Positions 33,435 through 43,078 are shown, numbered from the stretch's first letter. The stretch is DNA of 61,599 bases from Flaviflexus huanghaiensis (GCF_014118685.1 NZ_JACFAK010000015.1:1-61599); one strand, 5' to 3'. Numbers and translations: made by a program. The notes: a model not told the origin generated them from the sequence alone.

Positions 33435-35024
33435 CTACTCGTCCAACAATATCCGGGCACGTTCCGAGCTCTTCGAGTAGTCCAAAAGGTGCCGGTCCGT
33501 GTCAAAGATTTTCCGTAACGCGCGAAGCAAGGTCATCACTGCGTCGATCGAATTTTCTCGGACCACGCTATCTTCGGTCTTCGGATCTCCGTGCACCAAG
33601 CGGCTGCGCGCGTCATAGACGTTGGCTAACTTTCGCTTCGCCATTGCGACATCGCCGTCTTGCTCGGTCAGCAGCCTGGCGAGCGCTCCGGTAACAGATG
33701 AAACAGTGTTAGCTCGAGTGCCCACGAGGTTCTCCCATCCAGTTACGGCATCAATAAGCGCGTCTTCCGGCGCTTCGCGATAGGCGGTGGCGGCGAGCGC
33801 ACGTCGGATCGCAATGCCAATCTCCGGAATGCGGAATTCTTGGACGCGAGCCGACCAGAGCTGCCAGCTGAACACTTCCTCTTCGGTTAGTCGACGTGGT
33901 GAAATTTGCCAATTACGATCAACCTCTGACCAACTGATTGGAATACCGTCAATCAAGGGATCAAGTACTGACTGCCATGCGCGAACGACAACTGGGCGAG
34001 CCTCGGGCGAAGTTAGGAGAATTCCGAGTGCGATACTCTCGAACTTGCGCTGAATCTCTTGTTGCGGGCCACTCTTGAACTCGATCCCCTGCATTTGTTC
34101 CGAATCCACAACCTTGACCGTGTAGGAGCATGTCGTCTCGAGGACGAGGTCGCCGCTATAAGCGATCGCGAGGTCTTCGCTGTCTTCGTTGCCCCGTGCA
34201 AGAGACCCCTTCAGTGGCGTGGTCCCAATGAAGATCTGATCCGTCTCGTCTACGCGGCGAACCTTCCCCCACGGAAATTCGAGACTTGCCGTGCCGGCAG
34301 GCAGTAAGACTCCCGCAACACCAATTCGGACGGGGATCTGGACATCTTTACCGGATATGGCCTCGCGTACAACTCTTAGGGACGAAACGGCAGCTTTAGC
34401 AAGCTGTCCAGCATCCGGGGCTTTATCGTGCGCCTTCGCCATCTTCCAGCCTGCCCAAATGAGAGTGTCTGCAAAGCCCATGAGCTGTCGTCGTCCCCCC
34501 AGAGAAGGGGTCACCAGACATTTTTGGTCGCTTCCGTCCTCCCCGGAGTGAACAAAGGCTTCGCTGAGCACAGTGTCAGTAATTACCATTCTCTGAAAAG
34601 GTCCACTGAGATCGTGGTTATGGACAGAAAAACTGGGGCGCGACTCTCGCTCCGTCCCCTTGCCCTTCACAAGTAAAGCCGGGTACACGCGCAGTGCAAG
34701 ATCCGCCAATGTTCTCTCCAATTCGGAAAATGTGGCCGGCGCCTTGGGTAATTCACCACCGCAGTGCAGTCTCACTTCGTTCGCTAGGGAGTCGATCCCT
34801 TGACATCCGGGAGAAGCAAGATTGGCAGTCCACCTAGAGTCGACTGCCCCCTCACCGAACGGGCTAGGAGCAAACACGTCTTCGAGAGCATGCAGAAACT
34901 CCAAGGCGCCGCGTTGCTGCGGAGTCAGCGTGTGCGGCTTTCCTTGTTCCAACTCGCTCGCAGAACAATTGAGCAAGTACCCCGTCGCATCGGGTCCTAA
35001 ACGCGCAAGGACTTCATCGAGCAT
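33435..35024 (-). CDS. Large protein with C-terminal HEPN-like (Apea-type) domain, putative defence protein
   Basis: 529 residues, ATG after a perfect AGGAGG. The C-terminal 110 residues (GWENLVGTRANTVSSVTGAL, then NVYDARSRLVHGDPKTEDSV) fit an Apea-like HEPN domain: a helical domain with the R-x4-H motif at R473-S-R-L-V-H478, the catalytic signature of HEPN ribonucleases. The N-terminal 350 residues have no recognised family. HEPN proteins act in anti-phage and toxin systems. It follows hsdR on the same strand by 171 bp and precedes mrr. The gene looks more AT-rich than its neighbours, in keeping with recent transfer. Defence function is inferred from domain plus context. Confidence 0.65.
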   Translation of the reverse strand: MLDEVLARLGPDATGYLLNCSASELEQGKPHTLTPQQRGALEFLHALEDVFAPSPFGEGAVDSRWTANLASPGCQGIDSLANEVRLHCGGELPKAPATFSELERTLADLALRVYPALLVKGKGTERESRPSFSVHNHDLSGPFQRMVITDTVLSEAFVHSGEDGSDQKCLVTPSLGGRRQLMGFADTLIWAGWKMAKAHDKAPDAGQLAKAAVSSLRVVREAISGKDVQIPVRIGVAGVLLPAGTASLEFPWGKVRRVDETDQIFIGTTPLKGSLARGNEDSEDLAIAYSGDLVLETTCSYTVKVVDSEQMQGIEFKSGPQQEIQRKFESIALGILLTSPEARPVVVRAWQSVLDPLIDGIPISWSEVDRNWQISPRRLTEEEVFSWQLWSARVQEFRIPEIGIAIRRALAATAYREAPEDALIDAVTGWENLVGTRANTVSSVTGALARLLTEQDGDVAMAKRKLANVYDARSRLVHGDPKTEDSVVRENSIDAVMTLLRALRKIFDTDRHLLDYSKSSERARILLDE

Positions 35025-35195
35025 TTATCCTCCTAAGACTTCCCTACGAGGGTATGCTTTCCGAGCCTTCTATGGACTACTCGGTTCGGGACGCAGACTG
35101 CAGGCAAAAGCTTCTCCGGGCGGAGATTCACTGTCTGGATCCTTACCTCAAGAAGCACGTGCGAGTTCCGAGTTACCGGCAATTTCCCGGTCGTG

Positions 35196-38100
35196 TCATT
35201 TCTCCGTAGAGACTAATCCGAAGAATCTGTCGACGAATGCTCGTAGTCGTTCGAGGACTCGTTTCTTCTTTTCTCCGTGGTTGTCGCCGTTGCCGGGGCG
35301 GGCGAAGCGGGAGACGGGGGGCAGGATCGTCATGATCTGGGTGCCGAGGTCCTGGACTTCACCGTCGCGGAGGGCTGTGGTGACGAAGGAGCGGGTTTCT
35401 TCTGCCCGGAGGCTCTCTTCGGTGATGATGACTGTAAGTTCTTGTTCGGAGCGTTGCGCGATGTATTCGCGAAGCGACTCTTCGACATCGCTACTGATGT
35501 TGACCTGGTCGACGAAGTCTTCGATGAGGTCTTTCTTGTTCCGCAGACTGGGCGAGGAGTCGATAGCGCGGCTGATTTGGGAGCGGATCTCCTTGTCCTG
35601 GCCGTTGCCGTACTTTTCTTGGTATTTTTCGACGAGCATGAGGATGTAGTCGATGTTGATCTCGACCTGTTTGATGAGCTCGATCTCGAAGACGACGTCT
35701 TCATTGATCGGCTCCTTATCCGAATCCCGGAGGCTCTTGTAGTCGTTCCACAGGTCGAGGTAGATGCTGCGGTAGTCCTGCTCCTGCCGCTCACTGATCA
35801 ACGCCTGACCATCGAACTCATCGAAAGAGGTGAGAATGTTCTGCAGCTTGAGGATCGCACCGAACAGTTGGATGAAGTCCTTCTGCGCCGCCTCACTGAC
35901 GATCGGCTCACCAGCCTGGAAGGTGGACAGGAGTTCGTGGACCTTCTCGGCGTAGTCGCTGTAGTACTCCCCATAGGGTTTGAGCAGGACAATGCCCTTG
36001 GCGTCCTTGTTCCCGAACAGCTCCAGGGCAGCATTGGTCTCGTCTTGCAGGTTCCGGAAGGTGACAATGTTGCCGTAGGTCTTGACCGAGTTCAGTATCC
36101 GGTTCGTCCGCGAGTAGGCCTGGATGAGGCCGTGCGCGCGGAGGTTCTTGTCCACGAAGAGGGTGTTCAAGGTCGTGGCATCGAAACCAGTGAGGAACAT
36201 GTTGACCACAATGACCAGATCAATCTCACGGTTCTTCAGCTTTTCGGAGAGGTCTTTGTAGTAGTTCTGGAACTTGTCCGAGGACGTGTCATAGCTTGTC
36301 CCGAACATGGCGTTGTAGTCCTCGATCGCCCCCTCCAGGTAGGTGCGAGCATCCCCCTCCAAGGCAGTGGGGTCGAAGTCCTCCTCGGCAAGGATCCCGT
36401 CCTCGACCGGATCATTGGCACCATAGGAATAGATCAACCCCACCTTGAGCCGCTTGTCCGGAACGAGGTCCGCCTGTTGTCTCTTGAATTCCTCGTAGTA
36501 CAGGCGGGCCGCGTCGATCGAGGCTGTCGCGAACAGAGCGTTGAACCCGCTCAGGCGCTTATCGCCGAGCGTGTACCGCTCGTTGCGCTTGGTCTTCTGG
36601 TCGAAATGCTCCAGGACGTATTCCACGACCTGACGCAACCGCTCAGGTGCCAGCAATGCTCTTTCGGTGTCGATCGCAGAGACCTGCTTATCGATGACGT
36701 GGCCGACCTTGATCGTATTGAGGTAATCCATCCGGAACGCCAGCACGTTCTTATCCGCAATCGCGTCCACAATCGTGTACGTATGCAGCCTCTCCCCAAA
36801 GGCCTGCTCGGTCGTCTTCAGCTGAGCATTCCCACCAGAGCCGGCATTGGCGGAGAAGATCGGGGTGCCCGTGAAGCCGAACAGGTTGTACTTCTTGAAT
36901 GCTTTCGTGATCGCCACATGCATATCCCCGAACTGGGACCGATGACACTCATCAAAAATGATCACGATATGGCCCTGATAGACCTCATGACCCTGGTTAG
37001 CTTTGATGAACGTCGAGAGCTTCTGGATCGTCGTCACCGAGATCTTCTTATTGACCAGCGTCTCCCCGCCACGCGTGCCCAGCACCGCACCCACCGGCGT
37101 GGACAGCTGCTTGGCCAGCTGGGCGGTGTTCGTGCTGCCGTTGACCGACCCCGGTGAGAACCGCTCGTATTCAACCATCGTCTGATAATCCAGGTCCTTG
37201 CGGTCGACCACGAACAGCACACGATCCACCTCCGGCATGTCCGCCACGAGCTGGGCGGCCTTGAACGAGGTCAGCGTCTTACCCGACCCCGTCGTATGCC
37301 ACACATAGCCACCCGCCTCGACCGAACCGAGCTTCTTGTAGTTCGTCGAGACCTGAACCTTCTGGACGATCCGCTCGGTCGCCACGATCTGATACGGGCG
37401 CATCACCAACAGCTGACGATTCGAGGTCAACACACAATACTTGGTGAGGATGTTGAGCAGGGCATGCTTGGCGAAGAACGTCTTCGCGAACGCCATCAAA
37501 TCCTGAATCGGCCTATTCGTCGCATCGGCCCACCACGACGTGAACTCAAAACTATGCGACGACTTCGGCTTCCGCTTCTTCTTCGACGCCTCCTCCAAAT
37601 GATGACGCCTCGTCGTATTCGAGTAATACTTCGTCAACGTCCCATTCGAGATGACGAACAGCTGCACATACTCAAACAATCCAGAGCCGGCCCAGAAACT
37701 GTCCCGCTGATACCGGTCAATCTGATTGAACGCCTCACGAATGTCCACGCCGCGGCGCTTCAACTCCACATGCACCATCGGCAAACCATTAACCAAGATC
37801 GTCACGTCATAACGGTTGCCATACCGGGCACCACCCTCACCACGCTCAACCTCGTACTGATTCAAAACCTGGAGACGGTTGTTGTGAATGTTCGTCTTGT
37901 CGAGCAGCGTGATGTTCTTCGTCGAACCATCCTCACGCTCAAGAAGCTGAACATGATCCTCCTGGACCCGCACAGTCTTCTCAACAATCCCCTCGTTCGC
38001 CCCCGCAAGCCGATGAGCAAAAAACCGCTCCCACTCCACATCCGTGAAGACAACGCCGTTCAGCCGCTCCAACTGAGCCCGCAGGTTAGCGACCAAGTCC

Positions 38101-38285
38101 GCCTCGGTCGTGATCCTCAAACGTTCATAGGCCTGGGATTCCAGCTGGCGAATAAAGGCGCGTTCAAGCTCAGACTCCGACTGAAACGACCGCGCCGACA
38201 CCGGCTCAGCAAAATACTCAGCAACAACCGTCGACTCAGCCGACACCGCAATCGGATCAAACCTCCGGACTACCCCATCTCTCAC
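35196..38285 (-). CDS. hsdR: Type I restriction endonuclease, R subunit
   Basis: 1029 residues. Order of parts: PD-(D/E)XK nuclease with D160 (GNRYDVTIL) and E174-L-K176 (HVELKRRG); helicase motor with Walker A HTTGSGKT (about 330-337), FVVDRKDL, DECHRS (445-450) and FTGTPIF; RecA-like second half with MFLTGFDATTLNTL and QAYSRTNRI; a helical C-terminal that docks on the methylase. It translocates DNA and cuts far from unmodified sites. The start overlaps hsdS by 4 bp. All motifs are intact, so it should be active. Confidence 0.95.
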   Translation of the reverse strand: MRDGVVRRFDPIAVSAESTVVAEYFAEPVSARSFQSESELERAFIRQLESQAYERLRITTEADLVANLRAQLERLNGVVFTDVEWERFFAHRLAGANEGIVEKTVRVQEDHVQLLEREDGSTKNITLLDKTNIHNNRLQVLNQYEVERGEGGARYGNRYDVTILVNGLPMVHVELKRRGVDIREAFNQIDRYQRDSFWAGSGLFEYVQLFVISNGTLTKYYSNTTRRHHLEEASKKKRKPKSSHSFEFTSWWADATNRPIQDLMAFAKTFFAKHALLNILTKYCVLTSNRQLLVMRPYQIVATERIVQKVQVSTNYKKLGSVEAGGYVWHTTGSGKTLTSFKAAQLVADMPEVDRVLFVVDRKDLDYQTMVEYERFSPGSVNGSTNTAQLAKQLSTPVGAVLGTRGGETLVNKKISVTTIQKLSTFIKANQGHEVYQGHIVIIFDECHRSQFGDMHVAITKAFKKYNLFGFTGTPIFSANAGSGGNAQLKTTEQAFGERLHTYTIVDAIADKNVLAFRMDYLNTIKVGHVIDKQVSAIDTERALLAPERLRQVVEYVLEHFDQKTKRNERYTLGDKRLSGFNALFATASIDAARLYYEEFKRQQADLVPDKRLKVGLIYSYGANDPVEDGILAEEDFDPTALEGDARTYLEGAIEDYNAMFGTSYDTSSDKFQNYYKDLSEKLKNREIDLVIVVNMFLTGFDATTLNTLFVDKNLRAHGLIQAYSRTNRILNSVKTYGNIVTFRNLQDETNAALELFGNKDAKGIVLLKPYGEYYSDYAEKVHELLSTFQAGEPIVSEAAQKDFIQLFGAILKLQNILTSFDEFDGQALISERQEQDYRSIYLDLWNDYKSLRDSDKEPINEDVVFEIELIKQVEINIDYILMLVEKYQEKYGNGQDKEIRSQISRAIDSSPSLRNKKDLIEDFVDQVNISSDVEESLREYIAQRSEQELTVIITEESLRAEETRSFVTTALRDGEVQDLGTQIMTILPPVSRFARPGNGDNHGEKKKRVLERLRAFVDRFFGLVSTEK

Positions 38286-39460
38286 ACCCGCAGCTCCTCG
38301 AACGACAACAATTGGTCCCGATAAAACTCATACTGTTGACGACGCGCCACAATCTCAGCCGGCAAACCGATAGCCAAGTTGTTCAGCAGACCGTCGAACT
38401 GATCCAGAAACTCCACGATGCGCTCCTGATCAGCCCTTGACGGGACAGGGATTCCCAACTCTGCCAAGCCTCTCGACGACAAGCGCTTGACCTTTCCGCG
38501 CGCGACGTACTTAGATTTCTGACTTTGGAATAGCGAACTCTGCGTCGCGTATACAACGTACTTCGGGTTGAGGTCGCTGGCGAAGGCAAAGGAATCATCG
38601 TGGAAGGCGACCTTCTCATCGCCGAGCCATGCCACAGCCTTGCCAACGCCTTCAACAGTCTCGCCAACCCCGGCAAAGATGACATCGCCTGGATTCGCAA
38701 AACGAAGCTGGTGCGCGAGTTCCGGGCGGACAAACTTCACCGTCTGCGAGGCCCAAACTCCATACTCTGTATAGATCTCCCCGTAATGAATGCTTGGCAG
38801 GCCCGATTCGACTTCATCCTTCTTCGTGAATCGCCGGCCACGAGTGAACGCACCGATTGCGCCGAGTGGGACACTCGGCGCATCCATCGATGCAAACATC
38901 GAGTCCCGATACCAAGCATACTGACTATCCCGTGCTTCCAGCTCTGCTTCCAGCTCTGCTTCCAGTTCGGTGAAGGTGTCTAGGATACGCACAATCTCCT
39001 CCTGCACCTGAAGAGGCGGCAGAGGAATGGTGAACTTCGAATATGTTCCAATCCAGTGCCGACTGTGATCTTGCGGCGCGTAATGAATTGTCCGCATCGC
39101 ATAAAAGACGTATCGCAGACTGGCACTGGCAGAGGGCTTCAACGTAAGGAGCTTCATCGCAGAGGACTTTGCTTTGAAAGGAAAGTCGACCCAGCGGAAA
39201 GCAGTAGTGAAGTCGTCGAAGATAAGAACCGGAGAATCAGGAGATGCGCTGTAGACCCCATGTTCCTCATCGGTATATCCGAGCACAAATGTCTTACCTG
39301 CGGTCAACACTGGCGTCCGGAAGCTTTCATCGTAGTTAGTGCTGGCGACTAGATACTTGCCGGGCTGCTCATACTCGAGGAGGTCACCCAGAGGTACGCG
39401 CTTCACTCCGTCGGGGCAGTGTTGTTGGATGAGTTCTTGGATACGAGTCGATTGGGTCAT
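38282..39460 (-). CDS. hsdS: Type I restriction-modification specificity subunit
   Basis: 392 residues with two target recognition domains, each followed by a related helical spacer. The first spacer is ELEAELEAELEA (residues 165-176) then SQYAWYRDSMF; the second near the C-terminus is RRQQYEFYRDQLLSF. The repeats in the first spacer are of the type seen in type IC (EcoR124/EcoDXX) subunits, where the number of 4-residue units sets the distance between the two half-sites of the target. 4-bp overlaps join it to hsdM and hsdR. The target sequence cannot be read from the protein. Confidence 0.93.
   Translation of the reverse strand: MTQSTRIQELIQQHCPDGVKRVPLGDLLEYEQPGKYLVASTNYDESFRTPVLTAGKTFVLGYTDEEHGVYSASPDSPVLIFDDFTTAFRWVDFPFKAKSSAMKLLTLKPSASASLRYVFYAMRTIHYAPQDHSRHWIGTYSKFTIPLPPLQVQEEIVRILDTFTELEAELEAELEARDSQYAWYRDSMFASMDAPSVPLGAIGAFTRGRRFTKKDEVESGLPSIHYGEIYTEYGVWASQTVKFVRPELAHQLRFANPGDVIFAGVGETVEGVGKAVAWLGDEKVAFHDDSFAFASDLNPKYVVYATQSSLFQSQKSKYVARGKVKRLSSRGLAELGIPVPSRADQERIVEFLDQFDGLLNNLAIGLPAEIVARRQQYEFYRDQLLSFEELRV
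38933..38968 (-). repeat. 12-bp tandem repeats in hsdS
   Basis: On the plus strand GCTTCCAGCTCT occurs twice in tandem (38933-38956), followed by a variant GCTTCCAGTTCG. They encode the Leu-Glu-Ala-Glu units. Being in multiples of 3, gain or loss keeps the frame. Confidence 0.85.
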
Positions 39461-41025
39461 TTGGTGGCCTCGAGGTCGGCGACGATCTGGTCGATAGATG
39501 CCCTGAGCTCGGCTTGGCGGGTGACGATCTGGTCGATGCGGGCGTTGAGTTCGGTGATGTCGATGACCTCGCGGGTGTCTTCGGTTTCGACGTAGGAGGA
39601 GACGGCGAGGTTGTAGTCGTTGTCGGCGATCTGCTCGTTGGGGATGAGCTCGGCGAAGTATTCACTGCCCTCGCGCGCCACGACGGTGTCGAGGATGGTT
39701 GTGCGGTTGGTTTCGCTGAGCTTGTTCTTATTGCCCGAGCGGACGAACTCTGCTGAGGCGTTGACGAAGAGTATCGAGTTGTCGGTCTTGGACTTCTTCA
39801 ACACGATGATGCAGGTTGCGATGGTGGTGCCGAAGAACAGATCGGTAGGCAGTTGGATCACGGTGTCGACGTAGTTGTTGTCGACGAGGTATTTGCGGAT
39901 CTTCTTCTCTGCCCCGCTACGGTAGAGCACGCCGGGGAATTCGACGATCGCGGCGGTGCCGTCGACTGCGAGCCAGTGCAGCATATGCATCGTGAACGCC
40001 AGGTCGGCTTTTGACTTCGGCGCCAAGACCCCAGCGGGTGCGAAACGGGGATCGTTAATGAGCAGCGGGTTGGCATCGCCATCCCACTTGATTGAATAGG
40101 GCGGGTTGGACACGATCGCCTCGAACGGTTCATCGTCCCAATGGGCTGGGTCTGTGAGTGTGTTGCCGTGGGCGATGGAGAATTTCTCGTAGTTGATGTC
40201 GTGGAGGAACATGTTGATCCGGGCAAGGTTGTAGGTCGTCAGGTTGATTTCTTGCCCGAAGAAGCCTTCGCGTACGTTGTCCTTGCCAAGAACCTTGGCG
40301 AACTGGAGGAGCAAGGATCCTGAGCCGGCTGCGGGGTCGTAGACTTTGTTGACCTCGGTCTTACCGATCACGGTAATCCGGGCCAGCAGTTCGGAGACTT
40401 CTTGTGGGGTGAAGAACTCGCCTCCAGACTTGCCAGCGGTTGAGGCATACATTGTCATCAAGTATTCGTAGGCGTCGCCGAACAGGTCGATCGAGTTCTC
40501 CTGCAGATCACCCAACGGAAGCTCACCGATCGCGTTCAACAACTTGACCAGGTTCTGGTTCCGGGAGGCGACGGTGGGGCCGAGCTTGGAGCTGTTGACG
40601 TCGAAGTCATCAAACAGCCCTTTCAGGTCGTTCTCGCTCTCCGTCCCCACAGCCGATCCCTCGATGCCGCGGAACACCGCCTCGAGCGTCTCGTTCAGGT
40701 TCGCATCGCGCTCTGCACCGGCTCGAACGTTGGCGAAGAGCTGCGAGGGAACGAGGAAGAACCCCTTCTCCGCGACGATGTCGCCACGCACCGACTCCGC
40801 AGCCTCGTCACTGAGCTTCGCATAATCGAAGTCAGAGTCGCCGGCGTCGTGCTCCCAGCGGTTGATGTACGATGTCAGGTTTTCTGACACGAACCGATAG
40901 AAGAGGGTCCCCAGCACGTAGGCTTTGAAATCCCAGCCATCAACCGACCCGCGCAGATCATTCGCAACCCGCCAAATAGACTTATGCAGCTCAGCACGCT
41001 GAGCCTCCCGCGTCGTAGGCACCAT
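39457..41025 (-). CDS. hsdM: Type I restriction-modification DNA methyltransferase, M subunit
   Basis: 522 residues. Adenine-N6 methylase with an N-terminal helical domain, the AdoMet motif VYDPAAGSGSLLLQF (about 228-242) and the catalytic NPPYSIKW (307-314). The C-terminal coiled region (ITELNARIDQIVTRQAELRA) contacts the S subunit. It is first in the operon hsdM-hsdS-hsdR, 4-bp overlaps following, so the modification enzyme is made before the nuclease. Confidence 0.96.
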   Translation of the reverse strand: MVPTTREAQRAELHKSIWRVANDLRGSVDGWDFKAYVLGTLFYRFVSENLTSYINRWEHDAGDSDFDYAKLSDEAAESVRGDIVAEKGFFLVPSQLFANVRAGAERDANLNETLEAVFRGIEGSAVGTESENDLKGLFDDFDVNSSKLGPTVASRNQNLVKLLNAIGELPLGDLQENSIDLFGDAYEYLMTMYASTAGKSGGEFFTPQEVSELLARITVIGKTEVNKVYDPAAGSGSLLLQFAKVLGKDNVREGFFGQEINLTTYNLARINMFLHDINYEKFSIAHGNTLTDPAHWDDEPFEAIVSNPPYSIKWDGDANPLLINDPRFAPAGVLAPKSKADLAFTMHMLHWLAVDGTAAIVEFPGVLYRSGAEKKIRKYLVDNNYVDTVIQLPTDLFFGTTIATCIIVLKKSKTDNSILFVNASAEFVRSGNKNKLSETNRTTILDTVVAREGSEYFAELIPNEQIADNDYNLAVSSYVETEDTREVIDITELNARIDQIVTRQAELRASIDQIVADLEATK

Positions 41026-41245
41026 AAGACTTCATCTCCCGCACACCTTAAGAGGTGCATTAGCAAGTTCTCGCCGGCCAAGCCCGGCGCAACACTTGTT
41101 ATCCGTGCGCACCTGGAGCTACCCCTCAGCGGGCATCCAATATGCGCTTGACGTTCATGATTATCCCACCTCCCCAGGCACAATCCGGCCGTAGGTGCCT
41201 TACTCTCGGCAATGTTGCCGAGAATTGCCGCCTTGAAGCAAAGGG
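41026..41245. other. Upstream region of the hsd operon
   Basis: 220 bp holding the presumed hsdM promoter and the dyad at 41204-41223. No gene was seen. Confidence 0.5.
41204..41223. promoter_or_regulatory. 20-bp inverted repeat upstream of the hsd operon
   Basis: TCTCGGCAA and TTGCCGAGA flank a central TG with no mismatch. It lies 23 bp after the end of the upstream membrane protein gene and 179 bp before hsdM. It may be that gene's terminator (9-bp stem but only a 2-nt loop, no T-run) or, better fitting the geometry, an operator. Confidence 0.45.
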
Positions 41246-41974
41246 TCAGTGCTCAGTTTGGTTGAAGCGCACGGTGGTATAGGCCCAACCAAGCGGCGCG
41301 CCCATTGGATCCATGCTGCGGTCTACCGGTCCCGCTCGCCATCCGTAAACCCATGCGAGCGTGGCTGGCCAAACCGGCACTCTACCTGGATGCAAATTCT
41401 GACGTTGGGCCGCGTTTTCTTGCCAATCTTCCATGAGCTTCCGGAGACACTTGTTTCTCTCAAGCCACAGATGCCGGCGATGAGGTTTGTGGCGCCATTT
41501 GTAAATGGGGATGTTACGACGGAGCCCCTCCGCCACGAGCCACCGCTCTCCAAGGGAGTCTGTGACGATCGCTGCTGGCCCAAGCAGGCCCCCTCCCGCG
41601 GGAGGGGGCGGGACCTCAATCGCAATGTGACTTTCAGGAAGGAGGTGCGAGTTCCAAGGCAGGTGCGGACCAATGAGCTGCCAGGACACTGGTTGCGAGC
41701 GGTTCAAGACATACTCGGGTCCGACCAGATTTCCCACCTGGTGCACAATTACTGGAAACTCCCCGCTATTAAGGACAAGAATTCTCGCGGGACCAGACCG
41801 TGAACCACTTGATCGATTGATCTCATCCTCAGCGCCGATCTCGTTAACGAAAATCGCGTCAGCGTGACGATTCTTAAGCAACCGACTTTCGCGACGATAG
41901 CTGAACAAACTTACAAGTAGCGCACCGAGGGCGATACAAATGGCGATGACTGAGAGCAGCGGTGGTTGTTCCAT
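41246..41974 (-). CDS. Membrane-anchored hypothetical protein, 242 residues
   Basis: One N-terminal membrane segment (LLSVIAICIALGALLVSLFSY) followed by a basic stop-transfer stretch (RRESRLLKNRH) and a cytoplasmic domain with beta-rich ILVLNSGEFPVIVHQVGNLV and a Trp-rich C-terminus. A poly-proline run (EVPPPPAGGG) splits it. No family recognised. It lies just upstream of the hsd operon on the same strand, with no strong ribosome binding site. It may be an accessory or cargo gene of the defence island; this is inference from position. Confidence 0.55.
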   Translation of the reverse strand: MEQPPLLSVIAICIALGALLVSLFSYRRESRLLKNRHADAIFVNEIGAEDEINRSSGSRSGPARILVLNSGEFPVIVHQVGNLVGPEYVLNRSQPVSWQLIGPHLPWNSHLLPESHIAIEVPPPPAGGGLLGPAAIVTDSLGERWLVAEGLRRNIPIYKWRHKPHRRHLWLERNKCLRKLMEDWQENAAQRQNLHPGRVPVWPATLAWVYGWRAGPVDRSMDPMGAPLGWAYTTVRFNQTEH

Positions 41975-42148
41975 TGTGCAATTCTGCCCGAGAATTCGCG
42001 ACGTTAAGCTCTTGAGCGTCGCCTAACTCACTCTTTCCCCGCGTGACTCAATCCTCATGCTCGTCGCTGGAAAAGCCTCTCGCTTGCGTCTTCGGTTCGA
42101 TCGAACGCACGTTGTCAACCCGTAGCGTCTACCGAGGGTCGTCACCTC

Positions 42149-43057
42149 CTACTGATACGACACAAACTGCGGCATCGGCTCCACCGCGTATGTTTCTTCC
42201 GGCGTCAGCATGGGAAGGTCTTCGTCGAAGAAGTTCTTCCAACCCCAGGCAACTCCCTCCGGAGCATCCTGGTGAAGGGTCCACCACGTGTCGTTCTTGG
42301 TCGACTGGCTCCCCTGCCCATCCGCATGGATGAGGAGCGCGACTTCTGAACGGGACTGATCAAGCTGGTTTCGGTCGCGGATCATCTGCAGCTGGAACTG
42401 GTGAAGGATGATCATCTTCTGCGGCAGGGTGTTCTCGCGGACATAGTCCGCGAGGTAGTTGACTTCCTCGATCTCGACGTGCCCGATCCTTGTCAGTGGC
42501 ATCTCATCAGGATCGAGCCGCCATTCCGGATCCAGCGCGATGCCGACATGCGGGTAGGCGAGCAGCTCCTCATACAGCTGGATCTGAGAGAGGAAGTCCG
42601 ACCGGCCCGGCTGGAAGTCGAGGACAACGTATTGACCGGCCTCACCTGCTGCTTCGATGAGCGGAATGAACCATTCGATGGCGCCTTCGTTGGAGTAGTT
42701 CCCGTCATCACCAGCCTGTCCGGCGGCGACGGTCACGATGATCTCCTGGGCCGGAATGACCGTGTCGTCGGTCAGGGCTCGGTAGGGCTCTGCCATCTCC
42801 TCAGCTCGGTCAACTGTCGCCGGCACATCCTGCTCCCCCAGCACGCCCAGCGCGGGTGTGATGGGTGAGCCATAGAGGGCGATGTAGCGCTCCCCGCCGA
42901 ACACGAGCTGCGTCCCACCCGGAAGTTCGACACCCGTCGAAGCGGTCGACAGCTGCCACTCGAAATCCTCGAGTTCGCCTTCGAAGATCCCGAGGGTGAC
43001 ATCGGCCGATGACGCTGCCTGGATTGCCTCCGACGAGCTGCGTGGATCTAACGGGGA
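42149..43057 (-). pseudogene. 5'-truncated copy of the lipoprotein gene at 55552-57135
   Basis: Codons for the last roughly 300 residues are present, from SPLDPRSSSEAIQAASSADV to VEPMPQFVSYQ, matching residues about 222-527 of the full-length copy. At 43057/43058 the similarity stops abruptly; upstream codons meet a stop at 43076-43078 and there is no signal peptide. A 4-residue deletion relative to the other copy occurs at VEIEEVNYLADY (other copy VEIAEVNEVVNYLADY). The remaining frame is open, with an internal ATG at 42904, but no ribosome binding site or export signal, so it is most likely non-functional. The two copies differ by roughly 15 percent at DNA level by eye in the stretch compared. 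Confidence 0.85.
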
Positions 43058-43060
43058 CTT

Positions 43061-43078
43061 TAGTAAAACGGTTGACTA
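43061..43078 (+). promoter_or_regulatory. LacI-type operator 1 of the sucrose operon
   Basis: TAGTAAAACGGTTGACTA is an imperfect palindrome with the central CG typical of LacI-family sites. It overlaps the -35 box. The presumed regulator is the LacI protein encoded at 46499-47545. Confidence 0.7.

Noticed and set aside
35277-37157. Long open frame (626 codons) on the plus strand opposite hsdR
   Set aside because: It mirrors the codon pattern of hsdR, whose helicase and nuclease motifs are intact on the other strand; the product is low-complexity and has no ribosome binding site.
37296-38324. 342-codon plus-strand frame opposite the hsdR N-terminus
   Set aside because: Same shadow effect; rich in Arg, Leu and Ile repeats with no motif.
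38933-38968. Tandem repeats as part of a CRISPR array
   Set aside because: The units are 12 bp, adjacent without spacers and lie inside the hsdS coding frame.
42149-42904. Intact 251-residue protein
   Set aside because: Comparison with the full-length copy shows it is the C-terminal part of a truncated lipoprotein gene without signal peptide or ribosome binding site.
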